A stretch of DNA of 64,000 bases from an uncultured Porphyromonadaceae bacterium (GCA_900538705.1 UPZG01000003.1:124001-188000); one strand, 5' to 3'; positions 16,679 to 26,039 are shown, counted from the stretch's first letter. Made by a program: numbers and translations. The notes: generated by a model not told the origin, from the letters alone.

Positions 16679-18202
16679 ATGCTTGAACAAAAGAAAATTA
16701 AGACCGCTCTCGTGTCGGTCTTTCACAAAGATGGTTTGGATGACATAATCAAGATGTTGTATGCCGATGGTGTAAAATTCCTTTCTACCGGTGGTACACA
16801 AACGTTTATAGAATCTTTAGGTATACCTTGTATGGCTGTAGAAGACCTTACGGGTTATCCCTCTATTTTGGGCGGTAGAGTAAAGACTCTTCATCCCAAA
16901 GTATTTGGTGGTATTTTACATCGTCGCGACAACGCCGGCGATGCCGAGCAAGTGAAGGAATATGAGATACCTTCGATAGACCTTGTAATTGTCGACCTCT
17001 ATCCGTTTGCCGAGACAGTAGCTTCAGGCGCCGACGAGAGTGCCATTATCGAGAAAATAGATATAGGTGGCATATCGCTCATCCGTGCCGCTGCCAAGAA
17101 TTTTGCCGATGTTGCCATTGTTGCATCGAAAGCACAATATCCTATCCTGTCAGATATCTTGAAGCGAAACGGTGCTGCCACAACGCTCGAAGAGCGTCGC
17201 TTGCTGGCACGCGAGGCTTTTGCCGTATCTTCGGGTTATGATACAGCTATTTTCAATTATTTCGATGCCGACAGCCATTCGGCATTCCGTTGTGCTGTAG
17301 ATATGCCCAAGCATTTGCGTTATGGAGAGAATCCTCATCAGAAAGGAGTATTTTATGGCAACTTTGATGCATTATTCGAGCAATTGCATGGCAAAGAGAT
17401 TTCGTATAACAACCTGCTTGATATAGATGCAGCCATATCGTTGATAGATGAGTTTGACGAGACAACTTTTGCCGTTCTTAAGCATAACAATGCTTGTGGT
17501 ATTGCTTCGCGCGACACATTGCTCGAGGCATGGCAGGCCGCACTTGCAGGAGACCCTGTATCGGCTTTTGGCGGTGTGCTGATAGCCAACTGCTGTATCG
17601 ATGCAGCTACGGCGGCCGAGGTAAACAAGATATTCTTTGAGGTAATTATTGCTCCGGGGTATGAGCCAGAGGCTTTGGAGCAGTTCAAACAGAAAAAGAA
17701 TCGTATAATCCTTGTACAAAAAGGACGTAATACGTCGACCGTGCAATATCGTTCGCTCCTTGGCGGCGTGCTGTTGCAAGACTGTGATTTGCATAGCGAA
17801 ACGCCCGAAGAGTTGAGACAGGTAACAGAAAAACCAGTCGATAAAGAACGCATCGCCGACTTGCTTTTTGCTAATAAAATTGTAAAACATAGCAAATCGA
17901 ATGCTATTGTACTGGCAAAGAATAAACAGTTGTGTGCCAGTGGTGTGGGACAAACTTCGCGCGTGGATGCTCTTAAACAGGCTATCGAGAAAGCACATTC
18001 CTTCAACTTCGACCTTAATGGCGCTGTGATGGCATCCGATGCTTTCTTCCCCTTCCCCGATTGTGTGGAAATAGCCTATCGTGCCGGTGTAGATGCCGTA
18101 ATACAACCTGGTGGCTCTATTCGCGATCAGCAGACGATAGATTTCTGTAACGACCATGGTATAGCCATGGTAATGACGGGAATACGCCATTTCAAACACT
18201 AA
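16679..18202 (+). CDS. purH: bifunctional AICAR formyltransferase / IMP cyclohydrolase
   Basis: Performs the last two steps of IMP synthesis. The 507-residue protein has an N-terminal MGS-like cyclohydrolase domain (KTALVSVFHKDGLDDII, STGGTQTFIESLG, GGRVKTLHPKVFGGIL) and a C-terminal transformylase domain with MPKHLRYGENPHQKGVFYG, VLKHNNACGIA and the ending MASDAFFPFPDCVEIAYRAG then VDAVIQPGGSIRDQQTIDFC. Length is typical for Bacteroidales. It is directly upstream of mreB (27-base gap), so a nucleotide gene heads the cell-shape operon, an arrangement known in other Bacteroidales. Confidence 0.97.
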   Translation: MLEQKKIKTALVSVFHKDGLDDIIKMLYADGVKFLSTGGTQTFIESLGIPCMAVEDLTGYPSILGGRVKTLHPKVFGGILHRRDNAGDAEQVKEYEIPSIDLVIVDLYPFAETVASGADESAIIEKIDIGGISLIRAAAKNFADVAIVASKAQYPILSDILKRNGAATTLEERRLLAREAFAVSSGYDTAIFNYFDADSHSAFRCAVDMPKHLRYGENPHQKGVFYGNFDALFEQLHGKEISYNNLLDIDAAISLIDEFDETTFAVLKHNNACGIASRDTLLEAWQAALAGDPVSAFGGVLIANCCIDAATAAEVNKIFFEVIIAPGYEPEALEQFKQKKNRIILVQKGRNTSTVQYRSLLGGVLLQDCDLHSETPEELRQVTEKPVDKERIADLLFANKIVKHSKSNAIVLAKNKQLCASGVGQTSRVDALKQAIEKAHSFNFDLNGAVMASDAFFPFPDCVEIAYRAGVDAVIQPGGSIRDQQTIDFCNDHGIAMVMTGIRHFKH

Positions 18203-18229
18203 ATTATTATCCCTTAATACATATATAAG

Positions 18230-19249
18230 ATGGCTTTCTTCTCATTAACGCAAGAATTAGCAATAGACTTAGGCACAGCCAACACTATCATCATCCACGA
18301 TGGTGAAATAGTTGTAGATGAGCCCTCAGTTGTAGCGTTGGAAAAAAAGACCGATAAGCTCATTGCCGTAGGCGAGAAGGCTCGTCAGATGTACGAAAAA
18401 ACGCATCCCGATATTATTACGATACGTCCTTTACGCGATGGTGTGATTGCCGACTTCTATGCCGCTGAACAGATGATTCGCGGTATGGTGAAAATGGTCA
18501 ATCCCAAGCGTCGTTGGTTTACGCCCTCGCTCAAGATGGTGGTATGTATACCTTCGGGCAGTACCGAGGTAGAGATACGTGCCGTGCGAGACTCGTCGGA
18601 ACACGCCGGAGGACGAGACGTGTACATGATTTACGAACCCATGGCAGCTGCTATCGGTATAGGTATCGATGTTGAGGCTCCCGAGGGTAACATGATAGTA
18701 GATATAGGTGGTGGTAGTACCGAAATTGCAGTTATCTCTTTGGGCGGTATCGTTTCCAACAAGTCTATACGTATTGCTGGTGATGACCTTACAGCCGATA
18801 TTCAAGAGTATATGCGTCGCCAACATAATGTGAAGGTGGGCGAGCGTACTGCCGAGCTGATAAAAATCAATGTCGGATCTGCCTTGACCGAGTTGGCCGA
18901 TCCCCCAGAAGACTATATCGTACACGGTCCTAACCAGATGACTGCATTGCCTATGGAGATACCTGTTTCGTATCAAGAGGTATCGCACTGCATAGAGAAA
19001 TCGGTGTCGAAGATAGAGGCTGCAGTATTGAGTGCTTTGGAGCAAACGCCTCCCGAGCTGTATGCCGACCTTGTGCGTAATGGTATATACCTTGCAGGTG
19101 GCGGTGCCTTGTTGCGTGGTCTCGACAAGCGACTTACCGACAAGATAGGTATTACATTCCATATTGCCGACGATCCCCTCCATGCTGTTGCTAAAGGTAC
19201 GGGCGTGGCGTTGAAGAACGTAGATAAGTTTAACTTCCTCATCCGTTGA
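18230..19249 (+). CDS. mreB: rod shape-determining actin-like protein MreB
   Basis: Forms membrane-bound filaments that guide lateral wall synthesis by the elongasome. The 339-residue protein shows the actin-fold phosphate-1 loop (ELAIDLGTANTIIIHDGE), the phosphate-2 loop (MIVDIGGGSTEIAVISLGGI) and the adenosine motif (GIYLAGGGALLRGLDKRL). Length and motifs are standard. It is followed by a 124-base gap with a strong hairpin before mreC, which may set a higher MreB to MreC ratio. Confidence 0.97.
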   Translation: MAFFSLTQELAIDLGTANTIIIHDGEIVVDEPSVVALEKKTDKLIAVGEKARQMYEKTHPDIITIRPLRDGVIADFYAAEQMIRGMVKMVNPKRRWFTPSLKMVVCIPSGSTEVEIRAVRDSSEHAGGRDVYMIYEPMAAAIGIGIDVEAPEGNMIVDIGGGSTEIAVISLGGIVSNKSIRIAGDDLTADIQEYMRRQHNVKVGERTAELIKINVGSALTELADPPEDYIVHGPNQMTALPMEIPVSYQEVSHCIEKSVSKIEAAVLSALEQTPPELYADLVRNGIYLAGGGALLRGLDKRLTDKIGITFHIADDPLHAVAKGTGVALKNVDKFNFLIR

Positions 19250-19293
19250 TACCTCCTTACAGGTAGAGGATGTTTTTATCAGATACTATTTTT

Positions 19294-19331
19294 ACGAGTT
19301 GCATACCCCTCTTTGTGGGTGTGTAACTCGT
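19294..19331 (+). other. intra-operon hairpin between mreB and mreC
   Basis: ACGAGTT-g-CATACCC ... GGGTGTG-t-AACTCGT forms a stem of about 15 pairs with a small loop. It is not followed by a T run, so it is more likely an RNA processing or stabilising element, or a partial terminator, than a full terminator. Confidence 0.55.
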
Positions 19332-19373
19332 TGCAGTACAAAGCAATAATAACTCCAATAAAAAGAGTGCTGA

Positions 19374-20219
19374 ATGCGCAATTTATTAGACTTCCTCATA
19401 AAACATCACGCATGGATTTTCTTTATTATCTATGTGGTAGTTGCCTGCATTCTGCTGTTTCACTCCAATCCATACCAGCAAAGTATCTATTTCGGCTCGG
19501 CCAACAAGGTGTCGGCCAAGGTGTATGAGGCGGCCGATAAGGTGACTGGCTATTTTGGTTTGAGAGAAGCCAACTATGAGTTGGCACAGCGCAATGGCGA
19601 GCTCGAAATGGAAGTGTTACAATTGCGCCGTCGCTTGCAAAAGTATAGTTACGAGTTGGCTATGGATACCCTTACTGCTGCCGATTCGGTATTAAATTCG
19701 TATAGTTTTGTGGTAGCGCAAGTTATCAATAACAGTGTGTCGCGGCTCAACAACTATATTACGCTCGACAAAGGTAGTGCCGATGGTATATACCCCGAAA
19801 TGGGCGTTGTGGGGCAGAATGGTGTGGTAGGTATCGTGACGGTTGTCAACGAACACAATGCGGTGGCTATTTCGGTACTCAATCCCAAGTTGCGCCTTAG
19901 TTGTAAGGTAAAAGGGACAGACTGTTTTGGTTCGTTGGTATGGGATGGTCGCGACTCTCGTTATGCCGTACTTGAAGAGATGCCCCGTCACGTGGAGTTT
20001 GAGCCTGGCGATACTATTGTTACCAGCGGTTATTCGGCTGTTTTCCCAGAGGGAATAATGGTAGGTACGATATATGCTTATTCCAAGCAGAAAGATGATA
20101 ATTTTTACGCCATGCAAGTGGCTCTTTCTACCGATTTCAGCCGTTTGGGCGTAGTGCGGGTTTTCCGTAATGTCGAGCAGGCAAGTCTCAGACAATTAGA
20201 AAAGGAGGCACGGCAATGA
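19374..20219 (+). CDS. mreC: rod shape-determining protein MreC
   Basis: Bitopic inner-membrane protein whose periplasmic part links MreB/MreD to PBP2. The 281 residues contain a membrane helix near residues 13-32 (WIFFIIYVVVACILLFHS), then a coiled coil (NYELAQRNGELEMEVLQLRR) and the beta-barrel MreC domain with DKGSADGIYPEMGVVGQNGV and EPGDTIVTSGYSAVFPEGI. Its stop overlaps the mreD start (ATGA), indicating translational coupling. Confidence 0.93.
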   Translation: MRNLLDFLIKHHAWIFFIIYVVVACILLFHSNPYQQSIYFGSANKVSAKVYEAADKVTGYFGLREANYELAQRNGELEMEVLQLRRRLQKYSYELAMDTLTAADSVLNSYSFVVAQVINNSVSRLNNYITLDKGSADGIYPEMGVVGQNGVVGIVTVVNEHNAVAISVLNPKLRLSCKVKGTDCFGSLVWDGRDSRYAVLEEMPRHVEFEPGDTIVTSGYSAVFPEGIMVGTIYAYSKQKDDNFYAMQVALSTDFSRLGVVRVFRNVEQASLRQLEKEARQ

Positions 20220-20737
20220 ACACTAGTTTTATTCGTTTTTTCTTCCTATCTCTGTTGATGGTACTTTTGCAAGTGGTGGTATTCAATCGCATACACCTCT
20301 TTGGCATAGCCATCCCTTTGGTGTTTATATACGTTATCATCAAGTTGCCATTGTCGTTGTCGACCGTGTGGGTGCTTACTGTCTCGTTCTTGCTCGGCCT
20401 CGCTGTAGATATTTTCAGTAATACGCCTGGCATGAACGCGCTGGCGTGTACAATACTTGCTTTTGTGCGACGGCCAGTATTGTCGCTATATTTGCAGCAT
20501 GGTAGTGACTATATCGCCGACGAACCGTCTATACGAGGTTTCGGTACAGGATTGTTTGTGCGTTATGCCCTTTCGTTGACGCTCATTTATTGTTTCCTGT
20601 TGTTTGTGATAGAGTCGTTCTTTTTGTTCGATGCCTTGTATTTGGTGTTGCACATTGTCTGCAGCACACTGCTTACGTTTGTTCTTATCTTGTGTTTCGA
20701 TAGTTTGAGCCCCGGTCGTCGTGAGAAAAGATTATAA
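20216..20737 (+). CDS. mreD: rod shape-determining membrane protein MreD
   Basis: Small polytopic inner-membrane partner of MreC. The 173 residues are almost wholly hydrophobic with about five helices (for example FFFLSLLMVLLQVVVFNRI and LIYCFLLFVIESFFLFDALY). Identified by hydropathy, size and its place between mreC and mrdA; it overlaps both neighbours (4 and 17 bases). Confidence 0.88.
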   Translation: MNTSFIRFFFLSLLMVLLQVVVFNRIHLFGIAIPLVFIYVIIKLPLSLSTVWVLTVSFLLGLAVDIFSNTPGMNALACTILAFVRRPVLSLYLQHGSDYIADEPSIRGFGTGLFVRYALSLTLIYCFLLFVIESFFLFDALYLVLHIVCSTLLTFVLILCFDSLSPGRREKRL

Positions 20738-22583
20738 TCTCGAAAAACGCAAGTTTGTCATAGCAGGAGCATTGCTTGTAGTAATGCTCATCTACGTTAT
20801 ACGTCTGTTTTCGTTACAGGTGGGCGATAACGATTACAAGAAATTTGCCGACAATAATGCCTTTTTACGTAAGATGCTTTATCCTTCACGTGGATTTATA
20901 TACGACCGTAACGGGCAACTAATGGTTTACAATCAGCCGGCTTATGACGTGATGATGACCCCTCGTGAGGTGTTGCCATTCGATACCCTCGATTTTTGTG
21001 AGACTCTGGGTATTACGCGGGAGCAGTATGATAAGCGTATTGCCGATATGAAAGACCGCCGTAAAAATCCCGGCTACTCATCGTATACGCCACAGATATT
21101 TATGACCCAGCTTTCGGCACGTGATTACGGACGTCTGCAAGAGAAGCTCTATCGTTTTCCGGGCTTTTATATTCAAAACCGTGTTTTACGCCAGTATAAT
21201 ATGCCTATTGCCGCTAATGTTGTGGGTAATATACGTGAGGTATCGCTGGCAGATATGGAACGTGACGACTACTATCAGCGTGGTGACTATACCGGAGACT
21301 TGGGCGTGGAAAAGTCTTACGAGAAGGTGTTACGTGGTGTCAAAGGCGAAGAGATACTCTTGCGCGATGCTCATGGACGTATCAAAGGTAAGTATGAAGA
21401 TGGCAAATATGATATTCCTCCCATCTCGGGCTCCAATATTACTCTTTCCCTCGATGCCGAACTGCAAGCATATGGTGAGAAGTTGATGCAAAATAAGATA
21501 GGGGCTATTGTAGCCATAGAGCCTGCTACCGGTGAGATATTGGCTTTGGTATCGAGTCCTACATACGATCCTTCGTTACTTGTAGGGCGTGATAGGGGCG
21601 CTAATTATGCCGCTCTTGTGCGCGACCCATATAAGCCTCTCTACGATAGGGCTATCATGGGTATGTATCCGCCAGGTTCTACATTCAAGCCCACGCAAGG
21701 CCTTATTTTCTTACAAGAGGGTGTAGTGACAACCGAGACAGCGTATCCTTGTTCACATGGCTTCATTGCCGGTGGGTTGCGAGTAGGATGTCACGGGCAT
21801 GCATCGCCTCTACAGCTGGTGCCGGCATTAGCTACCTCGTGCAATGCCTATTTTTGCTACGGGTTGCGGGCTATGCTGGATAGTCGTAAACGTTATCCGT
21901 CGACAGCCGAGGCCTTTGAGGTGTGGAAGCGTCACCTTGTTTCTATGGGGTATGGTTATCGCCTGGGTATAGATTTACCCGGTGAAAAACGAGGATTCTT
22001 GCCAAACAGTGCCTATTACGACAAATATTATGGTCGTAATCGTTGGAGTGCCCTCACCATTATCTCTATAGCAATTGGACAGGGTGAGGTATTGGCTACA
22101 CCCGTGCAGATAGCCAATCTTGCAGCGACTATAGCCAATAGAGGACACTATTTTATACCGCATATTGTGAAGGCAATAGAAGACAGTGTCATATCTTCGG
22201 AATATACAGTGCCGCATTATCCTACTATCGATGCACATTATTACGATTATATTGTAGAGGGTATGCGCATGGCCGTTACCGGTGGAACATGCCGCTTGGC
22301 AGCCATACCGGGAGTAGAGGTGTGCGGAAAGACAGGTACGGCTCAAAACCCCCATGGTAAAGACCACTCAGCATTTATGGGATTTGCTCCTATGAATAAC
22401 CCGCAAATTGCTATTGCCGTATATGTAGAGAATGCCGGTTTTGGCGCCACTTATGGTGTGCCTATTGGTAGCCTTATGATGGAGTTCTATTTGCATCGTA
22501 AGATAGACCCTTCACGGCAGTATCTCGAAGATAGAATGTTGAACTCAAATACGATTATATACAGTGGCGTCAAGAAGCATTAG
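20721..22583 (+). CDS. mrdA: penicillin-binding protein 2 (elongasome transpeptidase)
   Basis: Cross-links peptidoglycan during side-wall growth; partner of RodA. The 620-residue protein has an N-terminal membrane anchor (FVIAGALLVVMLIYVIRLFS), a PBP dimerisation domain (SRGFIYDRNGQLMVYNQPAY) and the transpeptidase domain. Its active-site motifs are Ser320-T-F-Lys323 (PPGSTFKPTQ), Ser373-C-Asn375, and Lys537-T-G (VCGKTGTAQNPHG). All three are intact. It overlaps mreD and rodA, so the operon is tightly coupled. Confidence 0.95.
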   Translation: MRKDYNLEKRKFVIAGALLVVMLIYVIRLFSLQVGDNDYKKFADNNAFLRKMLYPSRGFIYDRNGQLMVYNQPAYDVMMTPREVLPFDTLDFCETLGITREQYDKRIADMKDRRKNPGYSSYTPQIFMTQLSARDYGRLQEKLYRFPGFYIQNRVLRQYNMPIAANVVGNIREVSLADMERDDYYQRGDYTGDLGVEKSYEKVLRGVKGEEILLRDAHGRIKGKYEDGKYDIPPISGSNITLSLDAELQAYGEKLMQNKIGAIVAIEPATGEILALVSSPTYDPSLLVGRDRGANYAALVRDPYKPLYDRAIMGMYPPGSTFKPTQGLIFLQEGVVTTETAYPCSHGFIAGGLRVGCHGHASPLQLVPALATSCNAYFCYGLRAMLDSRKRYPSTAEAFEVWKRHLVSMGYGYRLGIDLPGEKRGFLPNSAYYDKYYGRNRWSALTIISIAIGQGEVLATPVQIANLAATIANRGHYFIPHIVKAIEDSVISSEYTVPHYPTIDAHYYDYIVEGMRMAVTGGTCRLAAIPGVEVCGKTGTAQNPHGKDHSAFMGFAPMNNPQIAIAVYVENAGFGATYGVPIGSLMMEFYLHRKIDPSRQYLEDRMLNSNTIIYSGVKKH

Positions 22584-24015
22584 TGTATGGAAATCGGTCG
22601 ATAAGGTAACGATTGTCATTTATTTGATTCTCGTTTTCTTTGGTTGGGTGAGCATTTATGCTGCCGCATACGACTTCGACCAAGCCAGTATATTCGATTT
22701 TGCCGAGCGGTCGGGCAAACAAATGTTGTGGATAGTCCTTTCGTTTTTACTGGCTGCCGTCATACTTTCTCTCGATATTCGTTTCTATGAGACCTATGCT
22801 TATCCAATATACATAGGGCTTATTTTACTTTTGGTGGCGACCATCTTTGTGGCACCCGATATAAAAGGGTCGCATTCGTGGCTTGTGCTGGGCCCGGTGA
22901 GCTTACAGCCCGCCGAGTTTGCAAAGTTTGCAACCGCACTTGCTCTTGCCAAACTCTTCAATAGCTATAATTTCAAGTTTACTCGCCCACTCAACTTTTT
23001 CAAGGTGGTAATAATTATTGTATTACCAATGTTGCTCATTGTGATGCAGAAAGAGACAGGGTCGGCATTGGTATACATGTCGCTTGTCCTTATGATGTAT
23101 CGTGAGGGTATGACAGGATTGGTGCTTTTTGGAGGCTTGTGTGCCATTCTTTATTTTGTCATAGGTATCAAGTATAGCGATGTTATGTGGTGTGGGGCAC
23201 CAGTAGGTGAAATTTGGGTGCTGGGTATTATATGTGTGGTGATGGTTGGTATGGTGTGGTTCTTTGCATCTCATAAAGATATTGCACGTCACCTTGCTAT
23301 TGGATATATTGCGGTCGCCGTGGTTATAGCTATCCTGCAATGGGTGGGAGTGGAGTTGCCTATGCTGTATATCTTCTTGGGTATTGTAGCATTGTCGTTG
23401 GTATATTTGTTGGTGATGTACTTTATTACCTTTTCATCACGATTGCTTGCGGTAGTAGCTGTGGCGATAGTGTCGGTAGGCTTCCTTTTTTCGTGCAATT
23501 ATGTCTTTAACGATGTGCTCAAGCCCCATCAGCAGATGCGTATAAAAGTATTGTTGGGGATGGAAGAAGACTTGCGTGGAGCCGGATATAATGTCAATCA
23601 GTCTAAGATAGCAATAGGCTCGGGAGGCTTCTGGGGAAAGGGATTTCTTAATGGTACGCAGACAAAGCTCAATTATGTGCCCGAGCAGGATACAGACTTT
23701 ATTTTCTGTACAATAGGTGAAGAGGAGGGCTTTTGGGGTTCGTGTTTGGTGATAGGGCTGTTTACTGCGCTTATCTTGCGTATCATGGTTATTGCCGAAC
23801 GCCAGCCGCGTCCGTTTGGTCGGGTATATGCCTACTGTGTATTATCTATTTTCTTTTTTCACCTGCTTGTCAATATAGGCATGGTTATAGGCTTGTGCCC
23901 GGTCATAGGCATTCCGTTACCTTTTTTCAGTTATGGGGGGTCGTCGTTATGGGGCTTTACGATATTGTTGTTTATTTTGTTGCGTATTGATGCATCGCGT
24001 TCAGAGCATTTCTGA
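22564..24015 (+). CDS. rodA: peptidoglycan glycosyltransferase RodA
   Basis: SEDS-family polymerase that makes glycan strands for the elongasome with PBP2. The 483-residue protein has about ten membrane helices and the SEDS segments KGSHSWLVLGPVSLQPAEFAK, YVPEQDTDFIFCTIGEEEGF (catalytic-site region) and PVIGIPLPFFSYGGSSLWGF near the end. It is somewhat longer than enterobacterial RodA because of an extra hydrophobic segment in the middle (about residues 215-290), as in other Bacteroidales proteins. Start overlaps the mrdA end by 20 bases. Confidence 0.94.
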   Translation: MASRSISVWKSVDKVTIVIYLILVFFGWVSIYAAAYDFDQASIFDFAERSGKQMLWIVLSFLLAAVILSLDIRFYETYAYPIYIGLILLLVATIFVAPDIKGSHSWLVLGPVSLQPAEFAKFATALALAKLFNSYNFKFTRPLNFFKVVIIIVLPMLLIVMQKETGSALVYMSLVLMMYREGMTGLVLFGGLCAILYFVIGIKYSDVMWCGAPVGEIWVLGIICVVMVGMVWFFASHKDIARHLAIGYIAVAVVIAILQWVGVELPMLYIFLGIVALSLVYLLVMYFITFSSRLLAVVAVAIVSVGFLFSCNYVFNDVLKPHQQMRIKVLLGMEEDLRGAGYNVNQSKIAIGSGGFWGKGFLNGTQTKLNYVPEQDTDFIFCTIGEEEGFWGSCLVIGLFTALILRIMVIAERQPRPFGRVYAYCVLSIFFFHLLVNIGMVIGLCPVIGIPLPFFSYGGSSLWGFTILLFILLRIDASRSEHF

Positions 24016-24039
24016 TGAGCATCATTTTATGAGGAGTAG

Positions 24040-24408
24040 TTATTTCTTCTCTTTCTTGTCGGTCTCTTTTTCTTCTTGTGCCATCACATGTGGAATGAGA
24101 AAGGCTGTGTAGACTTGCAGTGCTACCGATATGGTGAAAATCACTAACCAATCGGTACCCCCTTTAAACATGAGATATGAGGCAAACAATAGCATCAGTG
24201 TGCCAAACAGCTCTATGAGTACGAGGCGGCGTAGTCTTACGTTTTTGCCTTTATAGGGGGAGATAAGTCGTATAACGGACATGCCGGCTGCTCCTATTGC
24301 AAAGATATAGGGTATCCATGTCGCTGTTATAAAAAGAGGTAGTACTGCGCCTGCCAGCAGAAGCAGTGCCGAGGCTTTGAAAATAATATCTTTTATAGTC
24401 TCTTTCAT
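24040..24408 (-). CDS. conserved small membrane protein
   Basis: A 122-residue protein with four predicted membrane helices (ASALLLLAGAVLPLFITATW; IPYIFAIGAAGMSVIRLI; LIELFGTLMLLFASYLMF; WLVIFTISVALQVYTAFLI) and a charged Lys/Glu C-terminal tail. Family not recognised. It starts 3 bases after the divIC-like gene and is surely co-transcribed with it, which hints at a role near the envelope or division machinery (inference). Confidence 0.75.
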   Translation of the reverse strand: MKETIKDIIFKASALLLLAGAVLPLFITATWIPYIFAIGAAGMSVIRLISPYKGKNVRLRRLVLIELFGTLMLLFASYLMFKGGTDWLVIFTISVALQVYTAFLIPHVMAQEEKETDKKEKK

Positions 24409-24411
24409 ATT

Positions 24412-24753
24412 TTATTGAACTGTTTCTTGTGTAGCGGTTGTATCCATAACAACGCGGAAAACATCTTCGTGCCCTCTTTGCATATTATATTTTTCGCGAG
24501 CTATGCGTTCTATGGTTTGAGGGTCGTTTTTTATCTCTTGTAGTTTGTCGCTATATTCTTTGATTTGTAACTTTTCTTTTGCAATGTTTTGTTGCAAAGT
24601 ACGTATGCGTCTGTCGTTTTTGTATATTTCTATATAGCTGTGGTCTATTATAAATAGGTGCGCCAGTACAAACCCTATGATGAGGAGCAGTGAAATATGT
24701 GTCAATACATATTTCTTGATGAAGAATACAATGTCTGACAGAATTTTTTTCAT
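24412..24753 (-). CDS. FtsB/DivIC-like septum formation initiator
   Basis: Bitopic division protein of the FtsB/DivIC family. The 113 residues have a short cytosolic start, one membrane helix (LTHISLLLIIGFVLAHLFII) and a periplasmic coiled coil (RIRTLQQNIAKEKLQIKEYS) followed by the family motif ERIAREKYNMQRGHEDVFRV. The size is right for FtsB/DivIC. A -7 element lies 18 bases upstream. First gene of a two-gene operon. Confidence 0.85.
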   Translation of the reverse strand: MKKILSDIVFFIKKYVLTHISLLLIIGFVLAHLFIIDHSYIEIYKNDRRIRTLQQNIAKEKLQIKEYSDKLQEIKNDPQTIERIAREKYNMQRGHEDVFRVVMDTTATQETVQ

Positions 24754-24770
24754 AACCGCTATGCTTGTTG

Positions 24771-24778
24771 CAAAGGTA
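24771..24778 (-). promoter_or_regulatory. -7 promoter element for divIC-like gene
   Basis: Reverse strand TACCTTTG, perfect TAnnTTTG match, 18 bases before the ATG. Confidence 0.6.
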
Positions 24779-24832
24779 GATAAATTTTCTTATACCGCCT
24801 TCCGCCTGTGGCAATTATCAGGTCTGTTGTGA

Positions 24833-24876
24833 AAAACGAGGCCGTCTCAAAGTTTATTTTGAGACAGCCTCGTTTT
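24833..24876. terminator. bidirectional terminator
   Basis: AAAACGAGGC-c-GTCTCAAA ... TTTGAGAC-a-GCCTCGTTTT, 18 paired bases with one mismatch, a six-base loop and A/T runs at both ends. It ends the minus-strand secreted-protein gene before the divIC promoter. Confidence 0.85.
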
Positions 24877-24996
24877 ATGAATGCGTCGGGTGTAGAAACT
24901 CCGTAAGCTATGATCAGTATAAAAATTCTTTTTGAGTATCGTGTATATGATAATATATGAAGCAGTCTGGTACGGTTGTAATGTTATATACTGTTG

Positions 24997-25698
24997 TCAT
25001 TCGGCTGCTTTACGTTGTGTTATGATACCCTCAAGAAAGTCAGCGACTTTTTGCAGACTTTCGGTCTCTTTCCACTTTATTTTATTCTCTTTCAAGAACT
25101 TGTTGAAAGCTTTACGCTCTTCTTTGGTAAGGATGCCGTTAATGCCTCTTTTTGTGGCATGGCATATATCTTCATCGGTTACGATAGTATATCGTGTAAT
25201 AGTAGGCAGGGTGCGGCTATTGTAGCGGTCGGCCTTTGTGGCGTTATACTTGCGAGCTGCAATGTTGCCGTAATCTTCAAATGCAGCTACGTTTTGTGTC
25301 GCTGAAGCTGACGTCCCTATGCCGTAAGCGCCGGAACCTTTGTTCATGGAGCTGAAGTCGGCTTCACACGTGCGCCCAACCAGAACGTGAGGAGTAGCAT
25401 AGATACGTTCTACGTAATACTTCCCCTTGCGTTCAAGTACGATATGATTGTCACATACTACCGAGTCGATGTATTGTGAGTTGCCGGCAGCTTTGATGTC
25501 TTCTCCATCGACAAAATGTAAGGTGTTGCCAAACAAGTGGATGTTGATATTGGCACGCGCAGGATCGCTATTGCGATAGTAAACTGTGGCGGGTACAAAG
25601 TCTTCGTAGAGGTAAGGCCAGCCTTCTGTAGGTTCATATTCGGAGGCAAAGCCGGCAGTGACTGCGCATAATAAGGTTGCAATAGTAAGTACTCTCAT
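24997..25698 (-). CDS. exported protein of unknown function
   Basis: A 233-residue protein with signal peptide MRVLTIATLLCAVTAGFA and a mature part beginning SEYEPTEGWPYLYEDFVPAT. The central part is beta-rich (TLHFVDGEDIKAAGNSQYID, IVLERKGKYYVERIYATPHV) and the C-terminal third is Lys/Glu-rich and helical. Family not recognised. The ATG at 25698 is chosen because it starts a proper signal peptide and because a longer GTG start at 25743 would lie on the promoter element. Monocistronic with promoter and terminator. Confidence 0.7.
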   Translation of the reverse strand: MRVLTIATLLCAVTAGFASEYEPTEGWPYLYEDFVPATVYYRNSDPARANINIHLFGNTLHFVDGEDIKAAGNSQYIDSVVCDNHIVLERKGKYYVERIYATPHVLVGRTCEADFSSMNKGSGAYGIGTSASATQNVAAFEDYGNIAARKYNATKADRYNSRTLPTITRYTIVTDEDICHATKRGINGILTKEERKAFNKFLKENKIKWKETESLQKVADFLEGIITQRKAAE

Positions 25699-25742
25699 CT
25701 TATCTCTTTTTATAAGGTTTGTAAAAGTATTTTCTTTTGCCA

Positions 25743-25750
25743 CGAAAGTA
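25743..25750 (-). promoter_or_regulatory. -7-like element (TTCG variant)
   Basis: Reverse strand TACTTTCG, one base off TAnnTTTG, about 45 bases before the ATG at 25698. The same T-to-C variant precedes two other secretory genes in the window. Confidence 0.4.
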
Positions 25751-25978
25751 GTGATTTATTTTGTTTTTTCGCTATTCCTGTTCTTTTTTCTCTGCGAAAC
25801 TATTATGTCTTCGCAATTTCACGCTCCTACGTTGATTTATGATAAAGATTATATATTTATCGAAAAACAGTAATTTTTTATTGAAATCGCTTGTTTATAT
25901 TCTGAGCTTTTCCCACCTTTGCACTGTCGGAACGTTCAAGTCTGAGACGGTTCGATATAAGCGATAAAAAATATTGTG

Positions 25979-26039
25979 ATAGCACAAAAAGTAGTAGTGA
26001 AAGTTAGTTTTGTTTTACTTACAATTTGTGCTATCTTTA
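25979..26039 (+). promoter_or_regulatory. M16 peptidase promoter with 10-bp inverted repeat
   Basis: TATCTTTA at 26032-26039 is a near-consensus -7 element, 39 bases before the ATG. ATAGCACAAA (25979-25988) and TTTGTGCTAT (26025-26034) are perfect inverted repeats, the second overlapping the -7 element. The rest of the 334-base intergenic region (25744-26077) is AT-rich with another TTTG-type element (CACCTTTG, near 25914-25921) and no coding sign. Confidence 0.45.

Noticed and set aside
24833..24876. Possible mobile-element end or repeat family because of the long inverted repeat
   Set aside because: Position between two same-strand genes and flanking A/T runs fit an ordinary bidirectional terminator.
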